Below, in pieces: positions 5,725 to 11,331 of a stretch of DNA of 23,017 nt; position 1 is the first letter of the stretch, and each line of letters opens with the position of its first letter. Made by a program: the position numbers and the translations under genes. The notes below the pieces were generated by a model. It made no database searches, was not told the DNA's origin, and saw only the letters and a program-made list of their open reading frames with translations. The stretch lies in IMG/VR virus record IMGVR_UViG_3300045135_001510, positions 1 through 23,017 of that record. One strand, written 5' to 3'. The stretch is from a virus.

Positions 5725-6847
5725 TTTTCATGTCCTCCTTCAAAGCTAAACCTATTTGCATTGCTATTTGGGGAACTATTGCATTCCCCAACATCTTTAG
5801 TCTTTGTGCTCTGTTTTTTTGATTGACTGTGACTCTTGGGACTCCTCGAGGTTCGTCCATCCAATAGGATAACCCATTAGCCACTCTGTCCAGTTCGCAT
5901 TGAGTCTGCCGTCTCCCTCCTCTTGGAATATCTTGTGAGCCAAGTCCACTTGTCTGCCGTCCTTCAGTCTCTTCTTGTAGTATTCGTGATTTCCGTTGTA
6001 ACTGTGTTTCACTAGGCCTGCATTCGGTGTTGGGAATTTCCACTCCTTCATTCGAGGTGGTCGAAGAGTTACTCCGTTCATCATTGCTTGAGCCTCTTGT
6101 TCCGTTAGTTCTCCGTTCTCCACTTTCTTTCTGAATATCAATGTCATTCCCTCCGAGGCATGACCGAATCCTTTCGTTGTTGGAGTTGGATAGTTGGTTT
6201 CGTAAAGAGCCATTGTCTTCTTGTCCACTTGTTCCCTCAAGTTGCTTGGTCTCTTCCGACCTTTTCTGTGCCCCTCTTGCAATCTCTTGGTCGCTTCCTC
6301 CGATCTCGGAGGTAGAGCATCCATTGTATTCGGTGTCGCCCACATTTTTGCAGATGATCCAGAGTCTGTCCCTTTTGTGTCTGGCTCCGACACTACTAGC
6401 CGAAACAACAAATTGCCTCGTATGGTAGTTGATCCTTTCCATTTCAAAGAGAACCTCGTCAAGTCCCATTGAGACATGCCCATAAACATTTTCGAAAACA
6501 CAATAAGTGGGTCTTGTTTGTTCAATAATTCTATGGATGTACGGAAAGATGTGGCGAGGGTCTTCTTCGCCTCTGCGATTTCCCGAGACTGAGAAGGGTT
6601 GGCACGGGTAGCCCGAGGTGAGTACCCACTTTTCTCCTTTGTTGATTTTGTTTGAAATAAATCTTCTTGGGTCATTTGCGATCTCCTTTACATCATTATA
6701 TACTGGAATGTCCTTCCAATTTTTTCTTAAAACTTTTTGACACCATTCATCAAAGTCGCAGAACATTATTGGTTCTGCGAACTTTGCCCATTCGAATCCA
6801 AGGGAAAACCCTCCGATACCACTACAAAGAGAGACTTCTTTAATCAT
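5711..6847 (-). CDS. DNA cytosine-5 methyltransferase
   Basis: A 378-aa C5-MTase that transfers methyl from SAM to cytosine in DNA. Motif I SLCSGIGGFSLGFE (6-19), motif IV GYPCQPFSVSG with catalytic Cys82, motif VI ENV (119-121), motif VIII GARHKRDRLWI (154-164), and motif X LGNAIVPQIA (353-362). The fold is complete except between about residues 170 and 320, where a target-recognition domain should sit: there the chain is low-complexity, rich in Ser, Asn, Arg, Gly, Glu and Thr, and no clear motif IX is seen. The same DNA encodes a second, better-patterned protein in the +1 frame. The start has GGGAGAT upstream. No partner restriction enzyme is adjacent, so it is probably an orphan MTase protecting phage DNA from host restriction. 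It overlaps the neighbouring genes by 14 and 8 nt. Confidence 0.92.
   Translation of the reverse strand: MIKEVSLCSGIGGFSLGFEWAKFAEPIMFCDFDEWCQKVLRKNWKDIPVYNDVKEIANDPRRFISNKINKGEKWVLTSGYPCQPFSVSGNRRGEEDPRHIFPYIHRIIEQTRPTYCVFENVYGHVSMGLDEVLFEMERINYHTRQFVVSASSVGARHKRDRLWIICKNVGDTEYNGCSTSEIGGSDQEIARGAQKRSEETKQLEGTSGQEDNGSLRNQLSNSNNERIRSCLGGNDIDIQKESGERRTNGTRGSSNDERSNSSTTSNEGVEIPNTECRPSETQLQRKSRILQEETEGRQTSGLGSQDIPRGGRRQTQCELDRVANGLSYWMDEPRGVPRVTVNQKNRAQRLKMLGNAIVPQIAMQIGLALKEDMKNELN
5797..6675 (-). CDS. Overprinted gene inside the methyltransferase (292 aa, +1 frame)
   Basis: A 292-codon frame lying wholly within the methyltransferase gene, +1 relative to it. The ATG at 6675 has AAGGAG exactly 7 nt upstream, a textbook ribosome site. 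The product has protein-like organisation: FSLKWKGSTTIRGNLLFRL, MWATPNTMDALPPRS, KRPSNLREQV, two further PTP blocks (NYPTPTTKGFG, KFPTPNAG), and a C-terminal LNANWTEWLMGYPIGWT. From memory, the pattern LTWK...LLF.L..S.P.T...WPTP...EWLMGFPIGWT occurs in phage and plasmid proteins, often annotated as methyltransferase-associated or hypothetical. LMGYPIGW also resembles C5-MTase motif IX (LQGFPDGW). It may supply the recognition part missing from the main frame. Expression is unproven. Confidence 0.6.
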   Translation of the reverse strand: MTQEDLFQTKSTKEKSGYSPRATRANPSQSREIAEAKKTLATSFRTSIELLNKQDPLIVFSKMFMGMSQWDLTRFSLKWKGSTTIRGNLLFRLVVSEPDTKGTDSGSSAKMWATPNTMDALPPRSEEATKRLQEGHRKGRKRPSNLREQVDKKTMALYETNYPTPTTKGFGHASEGMTLIFRKKVENGELTEQEAQAMMNGVTLRPPRMKEWKFPTPNAGLVKHSYNGNHEYYKKRLKDGRQVDLAHKIFQEEGDGRLNANWTEWLMGYPIGWTNLEESQESQSIKKTEHKD

Positions 6848-7028
6848 TTCTATCTCCCAATATTTTTTGAACTTTTTCTTCTACTAGGTCTGCAAACCAA
6901 TCACTATCTGTAATGACATCAAATTTATGTTCCATGTAGTCTTCTAAACTTTTGGACATTTCTAACAGTTTGTGATCTTGTGCCTTAATTTCCTGGGCAT
7001 TCCCAGTCCAAGGTGTTTGATCTTTCAT
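6840..7028 (-). CDS. Hypothetical protein (62 aa)
   Basis: The ATG at 7028 overlaps the upstream stop as TAATG, with AGGAGAG upstream. The acidic product contains QEIKAQDHKLLEMSKSLEDY and DSDWFADLVEEKVQKILGD, probably helical. It immediately precedes the methyltransferase (8-nt overlap), so it may be co-translated with it. No family recognised. Confidence 0.6.
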   Translation of the reverse strand: MKDQTPWTGNAQEIKAQDHKLLEMSKSLEDYMEHKFDVITDSDWFADLVEEKVQKILGDRND

Positions 7029-7300
7029 TAGTCTTCTCTCCTATTTAAGTAAACTCTAAGGTGGGTTGATGCATATTGAGGTTGACCAAATTGATGCTCC
7101 CTCCAATCAACATCTTTTCTTAAGTGTTGTCCTTTAACTACAACATAGTAACCATCTTTATTTAAATACTTCTTCAAGCATTTTATAAATAAACGACCAT
7201 AGTCATTGTTTGGGACTTCTGTAAAATGATAACGTGGGACACAAGGAATTCCTTGTGCCCTCCATTTTTCAATTGCTTTTGCTTTTATTTTTCTAGCCAT
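7028..7300 (-). CDS. Hypothetical protein (90 aa)
   Basis: A 90-aa basic protein: ARKIKAKAIEKWRAQGIPC, then VPRYHFTEVPNNDYGRLFIK, CLKKYLNKDGYYVVVKGQHL and a C-terminal strand-rich end THLRVYLNRRED. It overlaps the genes on either side by 1 and 8 nt. The mix of basic helix and beta strands fits a small nucleic-acid-associated protein, but no motif supports this. Confidence 0.6.
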   Translation of the reverse strand: MARKIKAKAIEKWRAQGIPCVPRYHFTEVPNNDYGRLFIKCLKKYLNKDGYYVVVKGQHLRKDVDWREHQFGQPQYASTHLRVYLNRRED

Positions 7301-7700
7301 TTACTTGAACCTTCTCTTGTTTACCAAACAACATTTTGGCTTGATCATCAGTTATAATATATTCTCCACTTCTTTGATTATCTGTAATAATCCAAGGCTT
7401 CGATCTTGCTTTCATCTTGTAACCAACAAGAGTGTATCTTGGGTGTTTTCTCTCCAAGTCTATGTCACACAAATGAGCCATTTGTTTGAGATCATGTGCC
7501 TCTTGTTTTTTTTGAATGTCTGCAAGAGAATTACCTTCAAAAGTAACCATTAATTTGAATGTTGCTTTTTCGTGATCAAACGAACAGTTACCTAAAGTTA
7601 GTTGAAGTTTGTGATCTCCTAGGTCTATTCCATTTTTTAAAGATTCATCTATCTTATCTCTAAGCTTTCTAAGCATTGGTTTTGTAAAAGATTTATCCAT
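7293..7700 (-). CDS. Conserved-type phage hypothetical protein (135 aa)
   Basis: A 135-aa protein with an N-terminal helix (KPMLRKLRDKIDESLK), two amphipathic strands (HKLQLTLGNCSF, TFKLMVTFEG), a Gln/Lys helix, and HPRYTLVGYKMKARSKPWII followed by GEYIITDDQAKMLFGKQ. The segment Y.LVGY..KAR..P.I resembles a recurrent motif in small phage proteins of unknown role. It overlaps both neighbours by 8 nt. It sits among early-type genes, so it probably supports DNA metabolism or host takeover; this is inference from position only. Confidence 0.65.
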   Translation of the reverse strand: MDKSFTKPMLRKLRDKIDESLKNGIDLGDHKLQLTLGNCSFDHEKATFKLMVTFEGNSLADIQKKQEAHDLKQMAHLCDIDLERKHPRYTLVGYKMKARSKPWIITDNQRSGEYIITDDQAKMLFGKQEKVQVNG

Positions 7701-7878
7701 TGTTTTCCTCCTTTGGGTTGTTATGATTTCTTATTGTGTTTACACCGAGATTAAAAACCAACTCATTATAAAATTGTGTTATTTCACTAGGTGGATCGTC
7801 TGACTTGGTTAGTATTTGGTTGAGTCTGTTTATTACATAAAACATGCAGACTCTATTTTCTGTGTTTATATCCATCAT
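7693..7878 (-). CDS. Hypothetical protein (61 aa)
   Basis: Start ATG at 7878 with AAGGATG about 7 nt upstream and an ATGA overlap with the upstream stop. The product is MMDINTENRVCMFYVINRLN then PPSEITQFYNELVFNLGV with a polar tail. It is soluble, with no recognisable motif. It overlaps the 135-aa gene by 8 nt. Confidence 0.55.
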   Translation of the reverse strand: MMDINTENRVCMFYVINRLNQILTKSDDPPSEITQFYNELVFNLGVNTIRNHNNPKEENNG

Positions 7879-8063
7879 GATTGCATCCTTTGTAAGTTAA
7901 CTTCTTCTCTAAATTCTTCTAACAACTCTTCTGCATAATCCACAAACATCTGCGAACCAAAATGTTTGCGAACCTCTTTAATTACTTGTTCATTGGTTAG
8001 GTCTTGCAGTTTTTCGCCAACGAATAACTCAACCTCAAGTAAAATATCTTTAAGTCTACTCAT
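7875..8063 (-). CDS. Hypothetical acidic helical protein (62 aa)
   Basis: The ATG at 8063 is preceded by a strong AAGGAGGAG. The product (MSRLKDILLEVELFVGEKLQ, then EQVIKEVRKHFGSQMF and EELLEEFREEV) is almost all amphipathic helix and acidic. No family recognised. Confidence 0.6.
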   Translation of the reverse strand: MSRLKDILLEVELFVGEKLQDLTNEQVIKEVRKHFGSQMFVDYAEELLEEFREEVNLQRMQS

Positions 8064-8075
8064 GTTTACTCCTCC

Positions 8076-8255
8076 TTAATAAAGTTCTTTTTCAAAATGT
8101 TTGTCTAAAAAAGCTTTTTTTTCAAAGTCTTTAACAATCTTTTTTTTATCTCTAATCATATCCTCAATATAAGAAATGAGAGTACTTCTAGAAAAATGTT
8201 CTGCAATTCCTTGCAGTTCTCTTAATTTGTTTATATCGTTTAAAACGTCATTCAT
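8076..8255 (-). CDS. Hypothetical protein (59 aa)
   Basis: The ATG at 8255 overlaps the previous stop as ATGA and has AGGAGGG upstream. The product is MNDVLNDINKLRELQGIAEH, FSRSTLISYIEDMIRDKKKI and a Lys/Phe-rich end, a short basic helical protein. The stop at 8076 is 12 nt before the next ATG. Junctions on both sides support it as real; function unknown. Confidence 0.6.
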   Translation of the reverse strand: MNDVLNDINKLRELQGIAEHFSRSTLISYIEDMIRDKKKIVKDFEKKAFLDKHFEKELY

Positions 8256-8476
8256 TTAAATCGCCCTCCTACGTTGTGTTCACTACATAAAATTAGTAGT
8301 TCTTTAAATGTCATAGCATCATATAATTTGATGTTATGCTCTTCCTCAAAATATTCTCTAAAACTTCTTTTGTCGCTTGATAAAAGAATATTCCAAAGTA
8401 ATTCAATCTTCGTATTGTCTTGTTGCCAACAAGAGTTATGATTGATTATTTTTCTTAACTGTTCATAAATACTCAT
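8252..8476 (-). CDS. Hypothetical protein (74 aa)
   Basis: Start at the ATG at 8476, which overlaps the upstream stop as ATGA and has GAGGTG 5-6 nt upstream; an in-frame GTG at 8482 is a weaker option. The product contains MSIYEQLRKIINHNSCWQQD, IELLWNILLSSDKRSFREYF and a final ELLILCSEHNVGGRFK. Predicted helical. No family recognised. Confidence 0.6.
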   Translation of the reverse strand: MSIYEQLRKIINHNSCWQQDNTKIELLWNILLSSDKRSFREYFEEEHNIKLYDAMTFKELLILCSEHNVGGRFK

Positions 8477-8643
8477 CTGCACCTCACTAATTGATTGATG
8501 TCTTTAACTTGATTAATTAAATTTTTTGTCTCTTCAATCTCTTCTTCGATAAGATCTTCAACACTTGTATTAAACAAAATGTTTCCAATTTTCATAATCT
8601 TGAATTCGTGAAAACATGGATAGTTTTTCTTTTTCTTTTTCAT
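8473..8643 (-). CDS. Hypothetical protein (56 aa)
   Basis: The ATG at 8643 has AGGGGGA about 6 nt upstream. The product begins with a poly-Lys stretch (MKKKKKNYPCFHEFKIMKIG) and continues into an acidic helix (VEDLIEEEIEETKNLINQV). The stop overlaps the next ATG (ATGA). Opposite charges in the two halves suggest a small protein-protein contact module, but there is no direct evidence of function. Confidence 0.6.
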   Translation of the reverse strand: MKKKKKNYPCFHEFKIMKIGNILFNTSVEDLIEEEIEETKNLINQVKDINQLVRCR

Positions 8644-8652
8644 TATATCCCC

Positions 8653-9324
8653 CTAATGTGTCTTGAAAATAACTTGTCTTTTTGGTTGTTCCCAACATAA
8701 ACCACAAGTACCACAACTATTGGTTAATCCAATTTGTTCGGGACATTGTATTGACTTATCTTTTTGGGGACTTTGTAATTCTTCTGAGTTTGCAGAAAAT
8801 TCTTGTTTTAGATCATTACTATATCTAACAGAAAATCTCTTTTTATATTTAATTCTTAAACTTAAAATTGCTTGTGCAATGTTTCTACTAGTTTCATATT
8901 TACTAGATGTACTGTTTGCAGTATATCCATAAACTGCAATGTTAGGATATAATTTTAACATTAAATCCCAAAACCAAACATATTCAACATTAAAAAAATC
9001 GCCTAATATGTGCAATCTTATTAAAGCTTTTTTTCCATTTAATGCTTTTATATCGTTATGTATTCTTGTAGTTAAAAGTAATTCATCTTTAGCACTCATT
9101 CTATGAGCAAAAGGCATGTTATTTCCAAAACAATCGTCCCAATGAAAACAATCTTTTGGGCATGTTTCCCTTTCAACTAATGTCAATGTGTGAAATTTAT
9201 AACCTTTAAAACTACCTTTTGAAACTTCTTTTCCAAGCTTTTTGTTTGTACTTGGTTTTAAAACTTTAAATTGATAATCATTTAAATCATGTATATTCTT
9301 TTTATAAATTGTTGTTTGCAACAT
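8653..9324 (-). CDS. GP88-like cysteine-rich phage protein (223 aa)
   Basis: Start at the ATG at 9324, preceded by GGAGGAC; the upstream extension to 9384 lies in the promoter. The protein has ETCPKDCFHWDDCFGNN (three spaced Cys), then ALIRLHILGDFFNVEYVWFW, NIAVYGYTANSTSSKY, and a C-terminal Cys cluster CPEQIGL..CGTCGLCW. The order SCPxxC..., LHxxGDF..., YGYT resembles the phage Gene product 88 (GP88) family, whose biochemical role is not established as far as I know. The Cys clusters suggest a zinc or iron-sulfur site. It is the first gene of the leftward block and lies directly behind the best promoter in the window, so strong early expression is inferred. Confidence 0.65.
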   Translation of the reverse strand: MLQTTIYKKNIHDLNDYQFKVLKPSTNKKLGKEVSKGSFKGYKFHTLTLVERETCPKDCFHWDDCFGNNMPFAHRMSAKDELLLTTRIHNDIKALNGKKALIRLHILGDFFNVEYVWFWDLMLKLYPNIAVYGYTANSTSSKYETSRNIAQAILSLRIKYKKRFSVRYSNDLKQEFSANSEELQSPQKDKSIQCPEQIGLTNSCGTCGLCWEQPKRQVIFKTH

Positions 9325-9355
9325 TCGTTTGTCCTCCGAATAAAATACACAATTA

Positions 9356-9384
9356 ATTATGGGAAAATATAAGATAAATGTCAA
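9356..9384 (-). promoter_or_regulatory. Near-consensus sigma70 promoter for leftward block
   Basis: On the minus strand, TTGACA (9379-9384), a 17-nt spacer and CATAAT (9356-9361). It lies about 30 nt upstream of the GP88-like start and, by tight gene overlap, would drive everything down to 5043. The -35 overlaps the first codons of the divergent VRR-NUC gene (ATG at 9378), so the two transcription units may interfere. Confidence 0.75.
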
Positions 9385-9821
9385 GAGAAAAAAACTTTTT
9401 TAAACAGATAAAAATGAATTTGAAAAAATCTCATTTCATTCAAAAGATTGAGAATAAATACAATTCTGGTTTTCCAGATTTAATTATTATAAATGAAATG
9501 TTGCCATTGTTTATAGAATTAAAAGCACCCATAAAAGGAAATAAGATTAAATTAGAAAAATCCCAAATTTCAACACATATTAGGATATATAAGAATAATT
9601 ATGTGTCTTTTATCTTGGTTCGAGACCCTTCGACCTCCAATGCATTTTTATTTGACGGATATCTTGTTGCGAATGCCATTGTGCTTGGTCAAGACCAACC
9701 AAGTTTCTTGGTTCATGGTTCAATTGCCGAATGTCTGCAAGCTTGCAATAATGAGGCACGACGAAAAGGGATGCTTGCGAGCTTTTCGTCGTCATTGCTT
9801 CCCCCGTCTTGCGACCCTTAA
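9378..9821 (+). CDS. VRR-NUC / PD-(D/E)XK nuclease with repeat-derived tail
   Basis: A 147-aa protein. Residues 30-50 read SGFPDLIIINEMLPLFIELKA: the G.PD...ExK core of VRR-NUC/PD-(D/E)XK nucleases, with Asp34, Glu47 and Lys49. A downstream strand, SFILVRDPSTSNAFLF, completes the small fold. VRR-NUC domains cut branched or replication-fork DNA and are common in phages; the exact substrate is unknown. Residues from about 119 onward look unlike the rest, and 127-138 are encoded by a perfect 11-bp hairpin, so the natural end has probably been replaced by an inserted palindromic element. There is no good Shine-Dalgarno before the ATG; an ATG at 9411 is an alternative. It is the only rightward gene in this mosaic part. 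Confidence 0.75.
   Translation: MSREKNFFKQIKMNLKKSHFIQKIENKYNSGFPDLIIINEMLPLFIELKAPIKGNKIKLEKSQISTHIRIYKNNYVSFILVRDPSTSNAFLFDGYLVANAIVLGQDQPSFLVHGSIAECLQACNNEARRKGMLASFSSSLLPPSCDP
9758..9792. repeat. 11-bp hairpin related to the repeat family, inside VRR-NUC 3-prime end
   Basis: ACGACGAAAAG (9758-9768) pairs perfectly with CTTTTCGTCGT (9782-9792) around a 13-nt loop containing GCTTGC. The apex and the following CTTTT resemble the three larger repeats, but the arms differ in sequence, so it is a related rather than identical element. Confidence 0.6.
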
Positions 9822-9914
9822 AAATTTTCGGGAAAACAAAAGGAAACGAAGTGGTCGCTTGCGATCCTTTTGTTTTAAGTATCTGCGAGCTTGATTGGAA
9901 GCCTCGGGACACGG
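9811..9914. repeat. Structured hairpin repeat, copy A
   Basis: It begins GCGACCCTTAAAAATTTTCG, then a 12-bp perfect stem AAAACAAAAGGA (9833-9844) / TCCTTTTGTTTT (9865-9876) with a 20-nt loop carrying GGTCGCTTGCGA (possible apical stem with CTTG tetraloop). A 22-nt segment after TTTTAAG can form a second small stem, followed by CCTCGGGACACGG (9902-9914). Copies B (10396) and C (11466) match it closely. It occupies the gap between the VRR-NUC stop and the terminator at 9917. Confidence 0.85.
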
Positions 9915-9916
9915 AC

Positions 9917-9941
9917 AAAAAAAGGGAGGCTTTCGCCCCCC
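9917..9941 (-). terminator. Intrinsic terminator after the 122-aa gene
   Basis: On the minus strand, GGGGGGC pairs with GCCTCCC (one G-U) around a GAAA tetraloop, followed by seven T. It lies 4 nt past the stop at 9946, ending leftward transcription of that single-gene cassette. Confidence 0.85.
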
Positions 9942-9945
9942 GATG

Positions 9946-10314
9946 TTAGATAATTCTATGACGGAAATCATAATCTATAAAGGTTGTATTTTTGGAATGT
10001 TTCATTTGTTCTTGTAGATGATGGACGACCGAGAAAGCCATATCCATTCCACACCCATTGACCACCAAACCCGTATAAGTTTTGTTTGGTCGATAGTCTA
10101 AATAATCCGAGATTAAATTATCAAGGAATAAAGGTTTATTGTCTCGGTTATCAATAATAAAAAAGCTTATATGTCTAGTCATACCACTTTGGGAAACGTG
10201 GCGAATAATACAAAATATTTCTTGATGACTATTTAATAACTCATCAAGCCTAGCTTCTGCATAAATCTTATTATCAAGCTTTCTTTGCTTCTTGGTCATT
10301 GTTTCTTGTAACAT
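9946..10314 (-). CDS. Conserved phage hypothetical protein (122 aa)
   Basis: A 122-aa protein with IIRHVSQSGMTRHISFFI and YTGLVVNGCGMDMAFSVV followed by HHLQEQ. The pairing of RHVS.SGM.R.I and GCGMDM.F..V..L is a signature I associate with a widespread phage protein family of unknown function. The ATG at 10314 has AGGAGGAC about 7 nt upstream. It is a free-standing transcription unit, with its own promoter (10343-10370) and terminator (9917-9941), bordered by hairpin repeats A and B. This moron-like design suggests a mobile accessory gene. Confidence 0.75.
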   Translation of the reverse strand: MLQETMTKKQRKLDNKIYAEARLDELLNSHQEIFCIIRHVSQSGMTRHISFFIIDNRDNKPLFLDNLISDYLDYRPNKTYTGLVVNGCGMDMAFSVVHHLQEQMKHSKNTTFIDYDFRHRII

Positions 10315-10342
10315 TGTTAGTCCTCCTTTTATTGTTAATTTT

Positions 10343-10370
10343 ATTGTATAGGAATTACTGGGATAGTCAA
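10343..10370 (-). promoter_or_regulatory. Sigma70-type promoter for the 122-aa gene
   Basis: On the minus strand, TTGACT (10365-10370), a 16-nt spacer and TACAAT (10343-10348). The predicted start near 10336 leaves a leader of about 20 nt containing AGGAGG. The -35 overlaps CAAGCTTGCAAT, a sequence also found at 9739-9748 near repeat A. Confidence 0.7.
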
Positions 10371-10395
10371 GCTTGCAATCCTAGTATTATTTGAC

Positions 10396-10477
10396 AAAAC
10401 AAAAGGAAATGAAATGGTCGCTTGCGATCCTTTTGTTTTAAGGTTTTGCGACCCCGAAGGCGAACCTCGGGACACGG
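10396..10477. repeat. Structured hairpin repeat, copy B
   Basis: The stem AAAACAAAAGGA (10396-10407) / TCCTTTTGTTTT (10428-10439) is identical to copy A. The 20-nt loop differs from copy A at only two positions. Then AAG, a 22-nt variable segment of the same length as in A that can pair as CCCGA/TCGGG, and CCTCGGGACACGG (10465-10477). It sits between the promoter of the 122-aa gene and the terminator of the next cassette. Confidence 0.85.
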
Positions 10478-10479
10478 AT

Positions 10480-10507
10480 AAAAAAAAGGGAAAGCCGAAG
10501 CTCTCCC
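10480..10507 (-). terminator. Intrinsic terminator after the 50-aa gene
   Basis: On the minus strand, GGGAGAGC and GCTTTCCC form an 8-bp stem (one G-U) closed by a TTCG tetraloop and followed by eight T. It lies 20 nt past the stop of the last gene of the 11300-to-10528 cassette. Confidence 0.9.
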
Positions 10508-10527
10508 CTTTTCCCAAGGAAACTTGA

Positions 10528-10680
10528 TTATTTTTCATAGTTGGGATCATTAGGCATTCTGCCTTTATAGTCACACTCCCAAAACGGATCATGATGCTCT
10601 TTCTTAAGTTCTGCAATGTGATCACATTTTGCATTGTAATGATACCACCACTCTTCTTCTAGTTCTCTTTGCCTATCCAT
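10528..10680 (-). CDS. Hypothetical protein (50 aa)
   Basis: The ATG at 10680 has AAAGGAAG about 6 nt upstream. The product is MDRQRELEEEWWYHYNAKCD, HIAELKKEHHDPFWECDYKG, RMPNDPNYEK: charged, with aromatic and His residues and two Cys. It overlaps the zinc-finger gene by 8 nt and is followed directly by a strong terminator, so it is the last gene of its cassette. No function recognised. Confidence 0.65.
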   Translation of the reverse strand: MDRQRELEEEWWYHYNAKCDHIAELKKEHHDPFWECDYKGRMPNDPNYEK

Positions 10681-10951
10681 TATTCTTCCTTTCTTCATTC
10701 GCTCTTTTTGTGATGTGCTTCAAAGATACTTTAGCTAAAGCTCTTGCTTTGCGATGCTCTTTTAAAATCTCTTTGAGTGGCCTGGTCGGCATTGCTCGAC
10801 CCGAGGCTATGATTGCGATCCTCATCGGGATAACTTCAGTATCATTGCATCTTGTGCAACATCTACCTTTGGAGATAGGAAAGGCATTATGCCCTTCCTT
10901 CCATCCACTTGCTTGGATATCTATTTCGCTTGTGCAAATATCACATTTCAT
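10673..10951 (-). CDS. Putative zinc-binding phage protein (92 aa)
   Basis: The N-terminal half has CDIC (3-6), GHNAFPISKGRCCTRCNDTE and VIPMRIA: a treble-clef-like arrangement, CxxC then CCxxC, followed by V.P.R. The pattern GHN.FP...GRCC..CN...VIP.R is one I know from small phage proteins of unknown role. The C-terminal half is a basic helix (LKEILKEHRKARALAKVSL). Start ATGA overlaps the upstream stop. The basic helix plus zinc site suggest nucleic-acid contact, which is inference. Confidence 0.75.
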   Translation of the reverse strand: MKCDICTSEIDIQASGWKEGHNAFPISKGRCCTRCNDTEVIPMRIAIIASGRAMPTRPLKEILKEHRKARALAKVSLKHITKRANEERKNNG

Positions 10952-11115
10952 TGTTTCGCCTCCAGTTCTCTAACTCTAGTCTCGATGCAAGCAGTCACTT
11001 CCACGAGCCTTTGTAGTTCTTTTTTTAATGTTGATGTGTAATCAAAATTATTCTGACACATGTCTCTTAATAACTTTGTAGAATCTATTACTAACTGTAC
11101 TTCTTTTTCGTCCAT
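10948..11115 (-). CDS. Small coiled-coil protein (55 aa)
   Basis: The ATG at 11115 has GGGAGG upstream and overlaps the preceding stop as TAATG. The product, MDEKEVQLVIDSTKLLRDMC then STLKKELQRLVEVTACIETR, VRELEAKQ, shows heptad-like Leu/Val spacing, so a short coiled coil is likely. The stop overlaps the next start as ATGA. Function unknown. Confidence 0.65.
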   Translation of the reverse strand: MDEKEVQLVIDSTKLLRDMCQNNFDYTSTLKKELQRLVEVTACIETRVRELEAKQ

Positions 11116-11300
11116 TAGAACCTCCCTTTACTGGTTAGAAAGCTTGCCACATCTTTTAATGTATCAAACCTTATGTAAGACAAAGGCGAACCATGTCGTC
11201 TTAATGTGTATCTATTACTGTGTTTTTCTAGTATTGCATTCAATTGCGAATCGGCTATGAATGCTAAAGTTTTAAAATTATTGTGAATAATTTTAACCAT
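11115..11300 (-). CDS. Hypothetical protein (61 aa), first gene of cassette
   Basis: The ATG at 11300 has AAGGAGG 7 nt upstream. The product includes VKIIHNNFKTLAFIADSQL, NAILEKHSNRYTLRRHGSPL and FDTLKDVASFLTSKGRF: a small alpha/beta protein. It heads the four-gene cassette 11300-10528, driven by the promoter at 11332-11360. No family recognised. Confidence 0.65.
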   Translation of the reverse strand: MVKIIHNNFKTLAFIADSQLNAILEKHSNRYTLRRHGSPLSYIRFDTLKDVASFLTSKGRF

Positions 11301-11331
11301 AGTTTTCCTCCTTGGTTGTTGTTATAAAAAT

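Noticed and set aside
5043-9324. Restriction-modification system around the methyltransferase
   Set aside because: No restriction endonuclease or specificity subunit lies next to it; the nucleases at 1-253 and 9378-9821 are in other transcription units and look like DNA-processing enzymes.
9601-9894. 97-codon rightward frame overlapping VRR-NUC
   Set aside because: Its C-terminal half is a translation of repeat A, similar to the spurious frame over repeat C; the first half shadows VRR-NUC.
9902-9945. Possible tRNA-like fold near CCTCGGGACACGG
   Set aside because: No acceptor, D-loop or TPsiC pairing could be assembled; the sequence is explained by the repeat tail and the minus-strand terminator.
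10341-10634. 97-codon leftward frame over repeat B
   Set aside because: It reads through a terminator and the hairpin repeat; its similarity to the leftward frame at 9610-9918 comes from the repeats, not from protein homology.
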